Positions 48,600 to 59,572 are shown, counted from the stretch's first letter. The stretch: DNA of 64,000 nucleotides from Stenotrophomonas bentonitica (GCF_013185915.1 NZ_JAAZUH010000002.1:939136-1003135); one strand, 5' to 3'. Notes: generated from the letters alone by a model not told the origin. Translations and numbers: made by a program.

Positions 48600-49507
48600 A
48601 CCAGACCTATCTCGATACCGCGCGCCTGCTGACGCAGGTCGCGCCGCTGGTGTTTGTTGACGATACCTTTGCCCTGAAGGGCGGTACGGCGATCAACCTG
48701 TTCGTGCGCGACATGCCGCGCTTGTCGGTCGATCTCGATCTGGTTTTTCCCGATCACACCTTGCCGCGCGACGAGGCACTGGCGCGCATCAACGAGGCCA
48801 TCCGGCAAGCTGCGGAGCGGTTGAAGAAGCGAGGATTCCACACACACGCGCCAGCGGCAGCAGCAGGGGAAACCAAGTTGCTGGTGCGTCGCGGCTCGAT
48901 TCAGGTCAAGGTCGAAGTCAACTTCGTCATGCGCGGCACGGTGCAGCCGGTGCGCCGCGCCTCGCTGACGCCGATGGCCCGTGACGTGTTGATGGCCGAT
49001 CTGGAGATTCCGGTGGTGTCGCTGGAAGAAGTGTACGGCGGCAAGCTGGTGGCGGCGCTGGATCGGCAGCATCCGCGTGATCTGTTCGACGTGATGCAGC
49101 TCTTTGCGCACGAGGGCATCACGCCCGGCATCCGGCGCGCCTTCGTGGTCTATCTGGCCAGCAGCAACCGGCCGATCCATGAAGTGTTGTTCACGCCGCT
49201 GCGAGACATCCGGCACGACTACGAGCACAACTTCCAAGGCATGACGACCGAGCCGGTGCCGCTTGATGCGCTGCTCGACGCGCGAGAACGCATGGTGCGC
49301 GAAATCCAGCAGGGTTTGGACGACGACGAGCGGCGCTTCCTGCTGTCGCTGGCCGCTGGCACGCCGGAGTGGTCATTGCTGGACATCGCACACCTCGAAC
49401 AACTGCCGGGCATCCGCTGGAAGCTGCACAACCTGGCGCAGTTGCAGAAGGCCGATGCGAAGAAGTTTGCCGAGCAAGCAGATGCGCTGGCCGCAAGGTT
49501 GGGGTAG
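48596..49507 (+). CDS. abiEii: AbiEii nucleotidyltransferase toxin
   Basis: A 303-residue nucleotidyltransferase-fold toxin (DUF1814). The signature KGGTAINLFVRDMPRLSVDL DLVF carries the GG-T and the catalytic Asp pair, with a conserved Lys in VSLEEVYGGKLVAALDRQHP and RDLFDVMQLF. AbiEii toxins add nucleotides to RNA targets and block growth after phage infection. With AbiEi it forms a complete abortive-infection module next to the transfer operon. Confidence 0.92.
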   Translation: MNQTYLDTARLLTQVAPLVFVDDTFALKGGTAINLFVRDMPRLSVDLDLVFPDHTLPRDEALARINEAIRQAAERLKKRGFHTHAPAAAAGETKLLVRRGSIQVKVEVNFVMRGTVQPVRRASLTPMARDVLMADLEIPVVSLEEVYGGKLVAALDRQHPRDLFDVMQLFAHEGITPGIRRAFVVYLASSNRPIHEVLFTPLRDIRHDYEHNFQGMTTEPVPLDALLDARERMVREIQQGLDDDERRFLLSLAAGTPEWSLLDIAHLEQLPGIRWKLHNLAQLQKADAKKFAEQADALAARLG

Positions 49508-49562
49508 GGGGATTCCTCAACACAAGCCGGCCTGACCCGCTAAAAAATGGACACGAAACCCA

Positions 49563-49841
49563 GTGACTTCTCCCCGCATTGCCGACCGATTTGCGTTCCA
49601 TCGTTCTACGCCACAGATCACGGTCGATGAGTATGAGCGACGCCGCGTGATCGAACTCGGTGAGTGGGTGGCTGCGCGGGGCCGCATCTACCTCGACAAG
49701 TGCTTCTGGATTCACCTGCGCGCCGCACGCACGCTCGCGTCGAGTCCACCGGGAGCGGCGGATCTTTTGGATGCCCTCGTAGCTGGTGTCTCCAACGGGC
49801 AGTTGGTGTGTCCCATCAGCGATGTACTGTTTCTTGAACTA
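49563..49841 (+). pseudogene. PIN-like protein, 5' fragment cut by IS5-family element
   Basis: A frame from GTG 49563 encodes 93 residues, including RGRIYLDKCFWIHLRAARTL and LVAGVSNGQLVCPISDVLFL, then runs into an insertion sequence. The LDxxxWIxL segment resembles the first Asp motif of PIN-domain nucleases, a tentative match. No matching 3' half is found beyond the IS, so the gene is truncated, probably by IS-linked deletion. Its location after abiE suggests it was once another defence gene. Confidence 0.55.
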
Positions 49842-50665
49842 GGGCCTGTTAACACATTCTCAGTCCATCTGCGACAAGCACGAAGCTGATGAAGCCGAGG
49901 AACATGAGATCGAGTTTCTCGAAGCGCGAGAAGATGCGCCGGTAACCCTTGAGGCGACGAAACAGTCGCTCGACCTCATTGCGGCGCTTGTACATGGCCC
50001 GGTCGTATTCCCAAGGATCAAGGCGTTTGCTGGTCGGGGGCACGACCGGAATGAATCCCAGGTCCAGAGCAAGTTGGCGGGTTTCATTGCCTTCGTATGC
50101 CCGGTCCATGAGCAAATGAACGGGTCGGCTTGTCGCCCCGAGGCTGCTGAGCAAACGCCTGCCTTCAGGTGCGTCGTGCGCTTGTCCTGGCGAGAGGCAG
50201 AACGTCACGGCCGTTCGAGCATCCGCGGCAACCATATGAATCTTGGTGTTCCATCCGCCTCGGGACTTGCCGATGGACTGAGGGCCGTTTTTTTTAACGC
50301 TCCGGTGCCGTCTGGGTGGACCTTGATGCTGGTGGAGTCCAGCGAGACCGCCTCGATCTTGATGCGCACGACCTGGGCCCGCTGCAATTCCTCGAACATG
50401 CGATCGAGTACACCGGCCTTGGTCCAGCGGTTCATGCGCGTGTAGATCGTGTGCCAGTTGCCGAACCGTTTGGGCAGTCCACGCCACTTGCAGCCATGCT
50501 CGGCCACATAGAGGATGGCGTTGACTACCTGCAGGTTGCTCAGGCTGACATTGCCGCGCTGCTTGGGCAGACAGTGCTCGATGGTGGCGAATTGCTCGGG
50601 TGTGATCTCCATGCCAGAGATTGTCCCGCGCAGTCGCAGAAATCGCCATTAGTGTTAACACGCCC
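49842..50665 (-). mobile_element. IS5-family insertion sequence (IS427-like group)
   Basis: An 824-bp element with terminal inverted repeats GGGCCTGTTAACAC (left) and GGGCGTGTTAACAC (right, read inward), flanked by TA on both sides. It carries a two-frame transposase on the minus strand. It separates the truncated PIN-like gene from the antiporter cargo. Confidence 0.92.
49849..50612 (-). CDS. IS5-family transposase (OrfA/OrfB, programmed frameshift)
   Basis: OrfA starts at ATG 50612 (MEITPEQFATIEHCLPKQRG; CKWRGLPKRFGNWHTIYTRM; LDSTSIKVHPDGTG). It meets a run of eight A on the coding strand (50295-50288), where the ribosome can slip into the OrfB frame (GKSRGGWNTKIHMVAADART; MDRAYEGNETRQLALDLGFI; RNEVERLFRRLKGYRRIFSR). 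The DDE residues are split between the two frames (LDST; MDRAYE; RNEVER). Slippage at A-runs is usual in IS427-like elements, so the transposase is probably functional. Confidence 0.88.
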
Positions 50666-50684
50666 TAACTCCAGGAGCTTCACG

Positions 50685-50840
50685 ATGCACCATCTTCATT
50701 CCCACCGCGCCCGGCAGCAACGTGCCACCACCATCGCCATCACGCCATCGGTCACCCGCTGGCACCCCGCGGCGCGAGCCGCTGGTTGGACACTGCTGGC
50801 CATGACGCTGACCGTCTTCGTGGTGTTCAGGCTCGGCTGA
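50685..50840 (+). CDS. Small membrane protein
   Basis: A 51-residue peptide with a His/Arg-rich N-terminus and one membrane helix at the C-terminus (AAGWTLLAMTLTVFVVFRLG). CAGGAG lies 8 nt before the ATG. It is the first ORF after the IS5 element and precedes the TerB-like gene. No family recognised. Confidence 0.5.
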   Translation: MHHLHSHRARQQRATTIAITPSVTRWHPAARAAGWTLLAMTLTVFVVFRLG

Positions 50841-50888
50841 CCACCGCCATCCACCGCTCTCCATAGCCCCTTAAGGCGGACCAAGCCA

Positions 50889-51368
50889 ATGAACCACCCA
50901 GTTTTCCGGCACTACCCCCGCAACAGCCCTCAGGCCGCCGGGCGCATCCTGGCCACCGCCTTGCTGGCCAACGGCGACATCAAGGATGTCGAATGGCAGC
51001 GACTGGCCGACACGCAGGCCTTCGAACGGCTCGATCTGCATGGCCTGCAATGGCATGTCGTTCTGGACGAGTTGTGCCAGGACCTGATGACCGGTGTTCG
51101 CCCAGGGCGGGATATCCTGATCGACGGTCCGACGCTCGCCGCCTGGCTGGACGAGATCGATAACGTCGCGTTGCAGGCGCTGGTGATCAAGCTTTGCGCT
51201 CAAGTCATCGAGGCCGACGGCGAGGTGCACCCGGGCGAGTCGATGTTGTTGCGCGCGGCACTTGAGCGGTGGGTGCTGCCGATGGAAGACCAGGAGTGTG
51301 TCGAACCACTGGTCTACGGCCTCGACTTTCAGGTGGTGCCGCGCCCTGGCATCTCGATGCCGGGCTAA
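50889..51368 (+). CDS. TerB-like protein
   Basis: A 159-residue helical, acidic protein (RILATALLANGDIKDVEWQR; CAQVIEADGEVHPGESMLLR). The repeated (A/L)xxDGxVxxxE signature matches TerB/TerB-like metal-binding domains, associated with metal and stress resistance or phage inhibition. It is the first sizeable gene of the ion-transport cargo and is separated from the LapA gene by a terminator and a new promoter. Confidence 0.7.
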   Translation: MNHPVFRHYPRNSPQAAGRILATALLANGDIKDVEWQRLADTQAFERLDLHGLQWHVVLDELCQDLMTGVRPGRDILIDGPTLAAWLDEIDNVALQALVIKLCAQVIEADGEVHPGESMLLRAALERWVLPMEDQECVEPLVYGLDFQVVPRPGISMPG

Positions 51369-51417
51369 CGTTCGATCAAGCATCAGGCGATTCCCCTTCC
51401 CCCATTCTCCATTCCCG

Positions 51418-51447
51418 AGGCCGGCCGCGCTGCAGCGCTGTCGGCCT
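51418..51447 (+). terminator. Hairpin terminator after the TerB-like gene
   Basis: AGGCCG-GCC-GCGCTGCAGCGC-TGT-CGGCCT, followed by TGTTGTTT, forms an outer 6-bp and inner 4-bp stem with a U-rich tail. It probably ends the TerB-like transcript. Confidence 0.65.
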
Positions 51448-51453
51448 TGTTGT

Positions 51454-51481
51454 TTGTCGAGCTGACCAACAAAGGTATAAT
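51454..51481 (+). promoter_or_regulatory. Sigma-70 promoter of the exchanger/antiporter operon
   Basis: TTGTCG (51454-51459), a 16-nt spacer and TATAAT (51476-51481, perfect -10) lie 39 nt before the LapA-like ATG. This is one of the best consensus promoters in the window and likely drives the whole run from 51521 to 58507, where genes abut or overlap. Confidence 0.8.
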
Positions 51482-51520
51482 TCCCGCAACAGCTTGTCTG
51501 CTGTGCGAAGAGAGAACAAC

Positions 51521-51754
51521 ATGAAATATGTCTACTTGGCCCTGCTGCTCGCCATGACGGCTGTCGTTTTTCTATTCAAGTTCCAGAACCTCGACACTGT
51601 GACCGTGCAGTTCCTGTCTGCGAGCTTGACGCTACCGCTGTCGTTGCTGCTGCTGGCGGTGTACGTGCTGGGCATGCTGACGGGAGGCACGCTCCTGTCC
51701 ATGGTTCGCAGCTGGGTGCGCGGCGCCACCTCGAAACCTCCCTTGAGCAACTGA
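51521..51754 (+). CDS. LapA-domain (DUF1049) membrane protein
   Basis: A 77-residue protein with two membrane helices (VYLALLLAMTAVVFLFKFQN; LSLLLLAVYVLGMLTGGTLL) and the LapA motif FQNLDTVTVQFLSASLTLPL. LapA-family proteins help lipopolysaccharide assembly or quality control in the inner membrane. First gene of the ion-exchange operon. Confidence 0.82.
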   Translation: MKYVYLALLLAMTAVVFLFKFQNLDTVTVQFLSASLTLPLSLLLLAVYVLGMLTGGTLLSMVRSWVRGATSKPPLSN

Positions 51755-51757
51755 GCC

Positions 51758-51778
51758 ATGGCGACTTTGCGGCAATGA
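51758..51778 (+). CDS. Six-codon minicistron before the exchanger gene
   Basis: ATG GCG ACT TTG CGG CAA TGA encodes MATLRQ and its stop overlaps the exchanger start (ATGA). The exchanger ATG has no obvious ribosome site of its own, so this minicistron could provide translational coupling. A matching six-codon minicistron lies before mnhE. Confidence 0.35.
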   Translation: MATLRQ

Positions 51779-52860
51779 CTTTTCTTCTGTTCGCGGGGGG
51801 GCTCCTGGCCTTGGTTGCCGGCGCCTTCATCCTCGTGCGCGGTGCGTCGCTCCTGGCATTGCGCCTGGGTCTGTCGCCGCTGGCGGTGGGTCTCACGGTG
51901 GTGGCTTTTGGCACCAGTGCACCGGAGTTGGCCGTGACAACCGGCGCAGTGCTGGCCGGGCAGGGCGGGCTGGCGTTGGGCAACGCCGTGGGTAGTAACA
52001 TCTTCAACGTCCTGTTCATCTTGGGCGTGGCCGCGCTCATCACGCCACTGGCGGTGCACAGGCAAGTCATTCGGCAGGAAGCGCCGATCATGATCGGCGG
52101 CGCGGTGTTGCTCATCGTCCTGGGCCTGGACGGTTCGCTGGGGCTGTTCGACGGATCGCTGTTGCTCGGCCTGCTGATGGCCTACACCGCGTTCCTGGTC
52201 CGGCAGTCGCGCGCGGAGCCGGCCGCGACCGGTCCCGACGAGTACGCCGACACACTGCAGCCGGCCAAGGCGGGGCGGTGGGACGCCCGGCTGCCGGCAC
52301 AGCTCGGTCTGATCGTCGCCGGGCTGGTGCTGCTCGTGCTGGGATCGGATTGGCTGGTGCAGGCGGCAGTCATCTTCGCGCGTGCACTCGGTCTGTCGGA
52401 GGTGATCATCGGCCTGACCATCGTCGCCTCGGGCACTTCGCTGCCGGAGGTGGCGGCATCGGTAGTGGCCAGCCTCAAGGGCGAACGCGACATCGCCGTG
52501 GGCAACGTGGTGGGCAGTTGCGTGTTCAACCTCTTTGGCGTCGTTGGCCTGGGGGCCGTCGTGGCGGCTGTGGGCACCGGTGCCGCGCTGCCGCTGCCGC
52601 CGGACGTGGCCCGGTTCGATCTGTGGGTCATGCTCGCCGCACTGGTGGCTTGCCTGCCGGTCTTCCTGACCGGTCGCGAGATCGCCCGTTGGGAGGGCGG
52701 CCTGTTCCTGGGCTACTACGTCGCGTATGTGGCCTACCTGGTGCTGGCGGCGCAGCGCCATGACGGCGTCCAGGCCTTCGGCGACGCGATGCTGGGGTTC
52801 GTGGTGCCGCTGACCATCGTCACGCTGGGCGTGACGATGTTGCGGCGGGCGGGGCGCTGA
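51775..52860 (+). CDS. Calcium/sodium antiporter (CaCA, YrbG/CaxA-like)
   Basis: A 361-residue cation exchanger with two alpha repeats: FGTSAPELAVTTGAVLAGQG with GNAVGSNIFNVLFILG (helices 2-3), and ASGTSLPEVAASVVASLKGE with GNVVGSCVFNLFGVVG (helices 7-8). The paired GTS-PE and GN.VGS.(I/V)FN motifs are the Ca2+/Na+ binding site. About ten membrane helices. It ends 2 nt before mnhA. Confidence 0.92.
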   Translation: MTFLLFAGGLLALVAGAFILVRGASLLALRLGLSPLAVGLTVVAFGTSAPELAVTTGAVLAGQGGLALGNAVGSNIFNVLFILGVAALITPLAVHRQVIRQEAPIMIGGAVLLIVLGLDGSLGLFDGSLLLGLLMAYTAFLVRQSRAEPAATGPDEYADTLQPAKAGRWDARLPAQLGLIVAGLVLLVLGSDWLVQAAVIFARALGLSEVIIGLTIVASGTSLPEVAASVVASLKGERDIAVGNVVGSCVFNLFGVVGLGAVVAAVGTGAALPLPPDVARFDLWVMLAALVACLPVFLTGREIARWEGGLFLGYYVAYVAYLVLAAQRHDGVQAFGDAMLGFVVPLTIVTLGVTMLRRAGR

Positions 52861-52862
52861 GC

Positions 52863-55150
52863 GTGGGCACGCCGCTTCTGAGCTCGGCGGCCGATGGCGG
52901 CATGGGGCTGGCCTCTCGTGCCGCCTTCACGGTGCTGCCTCTGGCTGCGCTGGGTGTCGTGGTGGGCATGTTGTTGTGGCTGCCGCTGCCTCTGGGGGGT
53001 GCGCTCGATTGGATACCGGCGCTGGGCATCTCGCTGGCCTGGCGCATTGACGGCCTGGCGGTGCTGATGCTGCTGATGATCACGGGTGTGGGCAGCGCGG
53101 TGTTCGTCTACGCAGGCGGCTACTTCGCAAGCCACCCGGGGCAACGGCGGCTGTTCGTGCAGCTCACGCTGTTCATGGTGGCGATGATCGGCTGCGTCAC
53201 TGCTGACAATCTGTTCACGCTCTTCCTGTTCTGGGAAGCCACCAGCGTGCTGTCCTTCCTGCTCGTCGGCTTCCACCATGAACGCGCGGTCAGCCGCAAG
53301 GCGGCGCAGCAGGCGCTGCTGGTGACAGGCACCGGCGGCCTGGCGCTGCTGGCGGGCTTGATCCTGATCGGGCAGGTGATGGGCACCAGCACCATCAGCG
53401 TGATCGTCGAACGCCTGCCGGCCACCGCGCCCACCCCGCTGCTGACGGCGGGTGTCCTGTTGGTGATCGTGGGCGCCTTCACCAAGAGCGCGCAGTTCCC
53501 GTTCCACTTCTGGCTTCCCAACGCGATGGCCGCGCCAACACCGGTGTCGGCCTACCTGCATTCGGCCACGATGGTGAAGCTGGGTGTGTACCTGCTGGCG
53601 CGGCTGGACGCCGGCCTCGACGACTGGCTGCTGTGGCAGGTGCTGCTGCAGGGCGCGGGTTCGATCACCGCCGCCTGGGGCATGGTGCTGGCGCTGCGCG
53701 AGCGCGACCTCAAGCGCATCCTGGCCTGGTCGACGGTGGCCACGCTGGGCACCTTGGTGGCGCTGGTGGGCATGCCAGGCGAAGGTGCTGCGGTGGCTGT
53801 GGGCGCGCTGCTGCTGGCGCATGCGCTGTACAAGGCGCCGCTGTTCTTCGTCGCTGGCAATGTCGATCATGGCACCGGCACCCGCATCATCGACCGACTG
53901 GGCAACCTGCGCCACGCCATGCCGTGGACCGCGGCGGCGGCGGCGCTGGCCGGCATGTCGATGGCCGGCATCCCCTTGTCGTTCGGCTTCGTGGTGAAGG
54001 ACCTGATCGGCGACGCCAAGGCGGCCGACAACGTGCTGGCTTTCGCGCCGCTGGCCAACACGGTGTTCTCGGCCATCGCGGTGGCCGTGGCCGGTGTCGC
54101 CGCCGTGCGCGTGTTCTGGCACCGCGCGCCCGAGCCCGCGCTCACCGGCGTGCATGAGGCCGGTCCCGCGCTGGTGCTGCCGCCCATGGTGCTGGCCGGC
54201 TTCGGCGTCGCGCTGGGGCTGTTCCCGGCCTGGGCCCAGCCGATGGTAGAAGCTGCGGGGGTGGCCATGACCGCCGGCGACGGCCCTGTGCTGGCGCCGC
54301 TGGCGCGGGCACTGCTGGCAGAGTCGCTGACCTTTGCCACCACGCTGGCGCTGGGTGCGATCGTCTATCTGCTGTGGGACGTGCTGCACCGCATGGTGGA
54401 TGCGGTTGCCCCGCGGCTAGCCACCTTCGGCCTTGCCAGGCTCTACGAACGTTCCCTGGACTGGATTCCGCGTCTCGCTGCGTTCAGTACGCGGGCGTTG
54501 CAGCACGGACGCTCGCCAGGTTACATGGCCGTGGCGGCGGCCGCGGCGGTGCTGGCCATCGGGCTCCCGCTGGTGGCAGCCGCGCCCACGCTGGCCTGGC
54601 CGGCCTGGTCTGCGCCGCCATTGGGCGTGGCCGGTGCCGTGCTACTGATCGCTGTCGGCGCCATGGCGGCCGCCACGCTGAAGGACCGCCTGGTGCTGCT
54701 GCTGGGTGCCGGTCTCGTGGGCTACGGCAGCGCAGTGCTGTTTCTCTTTGCGGGGGCGCCGGACGTCGCCTTCACACAGGTGGTCGTTGAGACGGTGTTC
54801 GTCATCGTCGTTGCGGCGGTGCTGTTGGCGTTGAAACGCCAAGGCAAGGCCATGAGCGTGCCCGAGCCGGTCTGGCGTCCGATGGCGCTCGTGCTGTCGC
54901 TGGCCTTCGCCACCGTGCTGACCGCGCTGCTGCTGGCCGCCGTGGCGCTGCCCTTCGACGACACGCTGTCGCGCTGGTTCGGCGAGCACAGTGTGCCGGC
55001 CGCGCAGGGCCGCAACGTGGTAAACGTGATTCTGGTCGACTTCCGAGCGCTGGACACGCTGGGCGAGATCACGGTCGTGATGCTGTCGCTGCTGGCGGCG
55101 GTGCCGCTGCTGCGTGCTGTGCGCACCCGGCGCGACACGGAGGCCGGACG

Positions 55151-55154
<4 letters not shown>
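52863..55154 (+). CDS. mnhA: Mrp/Mnh Na+/H+ antiporter subunit A
   Basis: A 763-residue subunit with a proton-pumping antiporter domain related to NuoL (LFTLFLFWEATSVLSFLLVG; GAFTKSAQFPFHFWLPNAMA; TPVSAYLHSATMVKLGVYLL, with the conserved Lys and His) plus a C-terminal DUF4040/MbhE-like region (DVAFTQVVVETVFVIVVAAV; NVVNVILVDFRALDTLGEIT). Starts at GTG. In the hetero-oligomeric Mrp complex it couples proton entry to Na+ export at the inner membrane. Confidence 0.93.
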
Positions 55155-55590
<436 letters not shown>

Positions 55591-55594
<4 letters not shown>

Positions 55595-56015
55595 TCTGGG
55601 CCGTCGCCTTCGCGCTCTGGATCACGTTGACCGCAGGGCTGTACCTGGCGCTGTCGCGCGACGTGCTGCGCTGCGTGGTGGGCCTGGCGCTGCTGGGCAG
55701 CGCGGTGAACCTGCTGCTGCTGGCCGCGGGCCGCCTGGGGTCGGCGCAGCCGGCGGTGATCGAGGCGGGCGGCCGGGTGCTGCAGGAGGCGGCCAACCCG
55801 CTGCCGCAGGCGCTGGTGCTGACCGCCATCGTGATCGGGTTCGCGCTGATGTGCTTTGCGCTCGTGCTGGTCATGCAGTTGGTGCGGCGCGTCGGCACCG
55901 ACGATGCGCTGGCGCTGCGGCTGGTGGAGCCCGAGCCGGCGGACCCCGTGAAGCCGCCGCTGGCCTTCGATGCCGTCCATGCCGACGACGATGCGCGGCC
56001 GCAGAGGGCCGACAC

Positions 56016-56019
<4 letters not shown>
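55591..56019 (+). CDS. mnhC: Mrp/Mnh antiporter subunit C
   Basis: A 142-residue NuoK-like subunit (LRCVVGLALLGSAVNLLLLA; ANPLPQALVLTAIVIGFALM) with three helices and an acidic hydrophilic tail. Coupled to both neighbours by overlaps. Confidence 0.93.
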
Positions 56020-57479
<1,460 letters not shown>

Positions 57480-57496
57480 ACCGCAGGAGCCGCCAC

Positions 57497-57517
57497 ATGA
57501 ATTGCCGTGCCGCATGA
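57497..57517 (+). CDS. Six-codon minicistron before mnhE
   Basis: ATG AAT TGC CGT GCC GCA TGA encodes MNCRAA with its own GCAGGAG site about 7 nt upstream; the stop overlaps the mnhE ATG (ATGA). It mirrors MATLRQ before the exchanger gene and suggests translation of mnhE by re-initiation, or a remnant of a longer mnhE N-terminus. Confidence 0.35.
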   Translation: MNCRAA

Positions 57518-57861
57518 ACAAGCTCACCGCCGCCGTCCTTTTGCCACTGCGCTTTGGCTGGGCGATGCTCGCCTCGGGCGTGCAAACGGTTGCCGCGATC
57601 ATTCGGCGCGGCCTGGTGATCGGCACGCCGCCTGTGGCGACCTTCGTGCGCATCGGCTTCGCGCCGATGAGTCCACAGGGCGCTGCGCTGCTGGGCTGCA
57701 TGATCTCGCTGACGCCGGGGACGACGGTGATCGACATCGACCTGGTGCGCCGGGAGATGGTGCTGCACGTGCTCGACGCGAACAACGCGGCGGCTGAGGT
57801 CGACGCCATCCGGCGCGACTTCGAGCCGCCGCTGCTGGCCTGGTTTGGAGAGTCGGCATGA
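57514..57861 (+). CDS. mnhE: Mrp/Mnh antiporter subunit E (short form)
   Basis: A 115-residue MnhE. The C-terminal part is typical (GCMISLTPGTTVIDIDLVRR; MVLHVLDANNAAAEVDAIRR). The N-terminus is about 40-50 residues shorter than usual MnhE (~160 aa) and lacks the first helical pair. It may be a natural short form or N-terminally eroded. Overlaps mnhF by 4 nt. Confidence 0.85.
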   Translation: MNKLTAAVLLPLRFGWAMLASGVQTVAAIIRRGLVIGTPPVATFVRIGFAPMSPQGAALLGCMISLTPGTTVIDIDLVRREMVLHVLDANNAAAEVDAIRRDFEPPLLAWFGESA

Positions 57862-58169
57862 ACGGGCTGCTGAACGCGGCCTCGGTGGGCTGGGCCACAG
57901 CGGTGCTCACCTTGCTGGCGCTGTGCGCGACCCTGATCGCCACCGTGCGCATCGTGCGCGGGCCTCGGCATGCGGATCGCGTGGTGGCCCTCGACATCTT
58001 CCTGGCGGCCGCCGTGGCGCTGTGCGTTGCGGCCTCGCTGGCCACCCGCCGCACCGTGTTCCTCGACGTGGCCATCGGCCTTGCGCTGGTCGGCTTCGTG
58101 GGGACGGTGGGGTGGGCACGCTTGATCGAGCGGTCGGCGCCGTCCGATACGCAGGAGGAGCGGCGATGA
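57858..58169 (+). CDS. mnhF: Mrp/Mnh antiporter subunit F
   Basis: A 103-residue subunit with three helices and the MrpF motif VRIVRGPRHADRVVALDIFL. Overlaps its neighbours by 4 nt. Confidence 0.93.
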   Translation: MNGLLNAASVGWATAVLTLLALCATLIATVRIVRGPRHADRVVALDIFLAAAVALCVAASLATRRTVFLDVAIGLALVGFVGTVGWARLIERSAPSDTQEERR

Positions 58170-58507
58170 TGACGACCCTGGGCGGGCTGCTGCTTGCTGC
58201 TGGCGCGGTGTTGCTGGTGATCGCAGCCTGGGGCGTGATCGTGTTGCCCGATGCACTGGCCCGCCAGCACGCGGCGACGAAGGCGGGCACGTTGGCGCTG
58301 ACACTCGTGTGCGTGGGCGCCTTGCTCGTGGCCCAGGACACGGCCTGGACCTGGCGGCTGCTGCTGATCCTGGGTTTTCTGCTGGCGACCTTGCCGGTGG
58401 CTTCTCACCTACTGGCACGGGCTGCAGTGCGCGAAGGGGGTCTGGCTCAAGCGGTCGACGCGGCGGAGTTCGTCTCCAACACGGACTGGGACGGAACGCC
58501 TGACTGA
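58166..58507 (+). CDS. mnhG: Mrp/Mnh antiporter subunit G
   Basis: A 113-residue MnhG (LLLAAGAVLLVIAAWGVIVL, PDALARQHAATKAGTLALTL) with three helices; the LPD.xAR.HAATKAG motif is diagnostic. Last gene of the antiporter operon. The start lies within ATGATGA overlapping the mnhF stop, with a strong GGAGGAG site. Confidence 0.93.
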   Translation: MMTTLGGLLLAAGAVLLVIAAWGVIVLPDALARQHAATKAGTLALTLVCVGALLVAQDTAWTWRLLLILGFLLATLPVASHLLARAAVREGGLAQAVDAAEFVSNTDWDGTPD

Positions 58508-58860
58508 AACAGGTGTTCCGTCAGCGCCTGATTAAACTCAGCCAAGAGCGTTGAATTGCTGCCGTTCAAATCAAGCTGCCAGTTATTCTGAACAACGAGC
58601 ATGCATACACCGAAGTCGCGGGGGTTTCGGTGACGAGACTGACGAACTGGTTGTCGGTATAGAAGTCCCCGGCAATATGGGGTCTGGTGTAGGCGGCTAC
58701 GAGGGAAACCTTGGTCGAGCGCATGGCTGGCGCCACCTGTACGTACTGTGCTTTGGCCCGCTGGGTCGAGGTGTATTCATTGCTTTCGTTTGTAGCTTGT
58801 TCTTTGACATCGGTGGTTCTCGCAGAACTTGATGTTGTTTGGTGCGAGAGATTGGCGTTC
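58508..58860. other. 353-bp region after mnhG
   Basis: No gene can be supported. Composition is less GC-rich than the flanks. One minus-strand frame reads through it but lacks any family resemblance or ribosome site. No terminator hairpin was identified after mnhG. Confidence 0.45.
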
Positions 58861-59175
58861 GCGTCTCGGCGTACCTCCGTCGGGCTCTGCGGGCTGCGCC
58901 CCGCGCCCCTGCGGGTCGCAGCCATTCGGCTCCGATCTCTGACGCGCTCCGGCCGTCGGTGGGCCCCCGGCCTGCGCGCTGCGCTTGCCTGTTTCGTGCC
59001 TGCTTGTGTGGTGGGGCTGGCTTGCTGATCCCTTCATCCTTGCACACCGTTCTCGCTGTCAAGGTCTGCGCGTCCTGTGGTCGCTGGCGGCCGTTCGGCC
59101 GTCTTCGAACCTGTGACCGCTGCGCTGCGGCGTGCCGTTTCCGGTCTCGGGCAATCCCGCCCGATCACCGGAGTT
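58861..59175 (+). promoter_or_regulatory. Dispersed GC-rich intergenic element, copy A3
   Basis: Same order and virtually the same length as A1 (3016-3330): GGGCTGCGCCCCG, CAGCCATTCGGCTCCGATCT, the box CCTGCGCGCTGCGCTTGCC (58971-58989), ATCCCTTCATCC with the paired AAGG, CTGGCGGCCGT and GGCAATCCCGCCCG. It ends at the ribosome site of the following gene. About 56 kb separate the two copies, so this is a transferable leader unit rather than local duplication. Confidence 0.6.
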
Positions 59176-59179
59176 GGTC

Positions 59180-59572
59180 ATGGACGACAAATCACACGTT
59201 TCGCTGGAGCAGCAGCTTTGTCTGGTGTGCGGCACTGCTTTTGATACCGGCAACATCTTGCTCGACCGGCGCCTGCGCGCGAGCATGAAGCACCACACGA
59301 CGACGGGCTGGGGGCTGTGTCCCAAGCACCAGCGCCTGTTTTCGGAGGGCTTCGTGGCCTTGGTCGAATGCGATCCGCAGCGCAGCGGAACGCCGTCGGG
59401 TTCGGGCCTGATGAAGCCTGATCAGGCGTACCGCACCGGGCGGCTGGCGCATTTGAAGCGGGATGCCTTCGCCCGGGTGTTCAACGTTCCGGTCGCGGCC
59501 GAGCAGCCGTGTGTCTTTGTCGAGCTTGGCGTGATCGAACAACTGCAGGCGATGGTGCCTGCGACAGATTGA
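59180..59572 (+). CDS. Conserved ICE hypothetical protein (Cys-rich)
   Basis: A 130-residue protein with CLVCGTAFDTGNILLDRR and GWGLCPKHQRL, four Cys/His that could bind zinc, then VALVECDPQRSG and a C-terminal VFVELGVIEQLQAMVP. Resembles a protein of unknown function encoded on related ICEs and plasmids. A GGAG 7 nt before ATG 59180 sets the start. It is preceded by element A3, as radC is by A1. Confidence 0.75.
   Translation: MDDKSHVSLEQQLCLVCGTAFDTGNILLDRRLRASMKHHTTTGWGLCPKHQRLFSEGFVALVECDPQRSGTPSGSGLMKPDQAYRTGRLAHLKRDAFARVFNVPVAAEQPCVFVELGVIEQLQAMVPATD

Noticed and set aside
58566..58925. Minus-strand open frame after mnhG
   Set aside because: No ribosome site, no recognisable family and it runs through the A3 repeat element, so it is likely non-coding.
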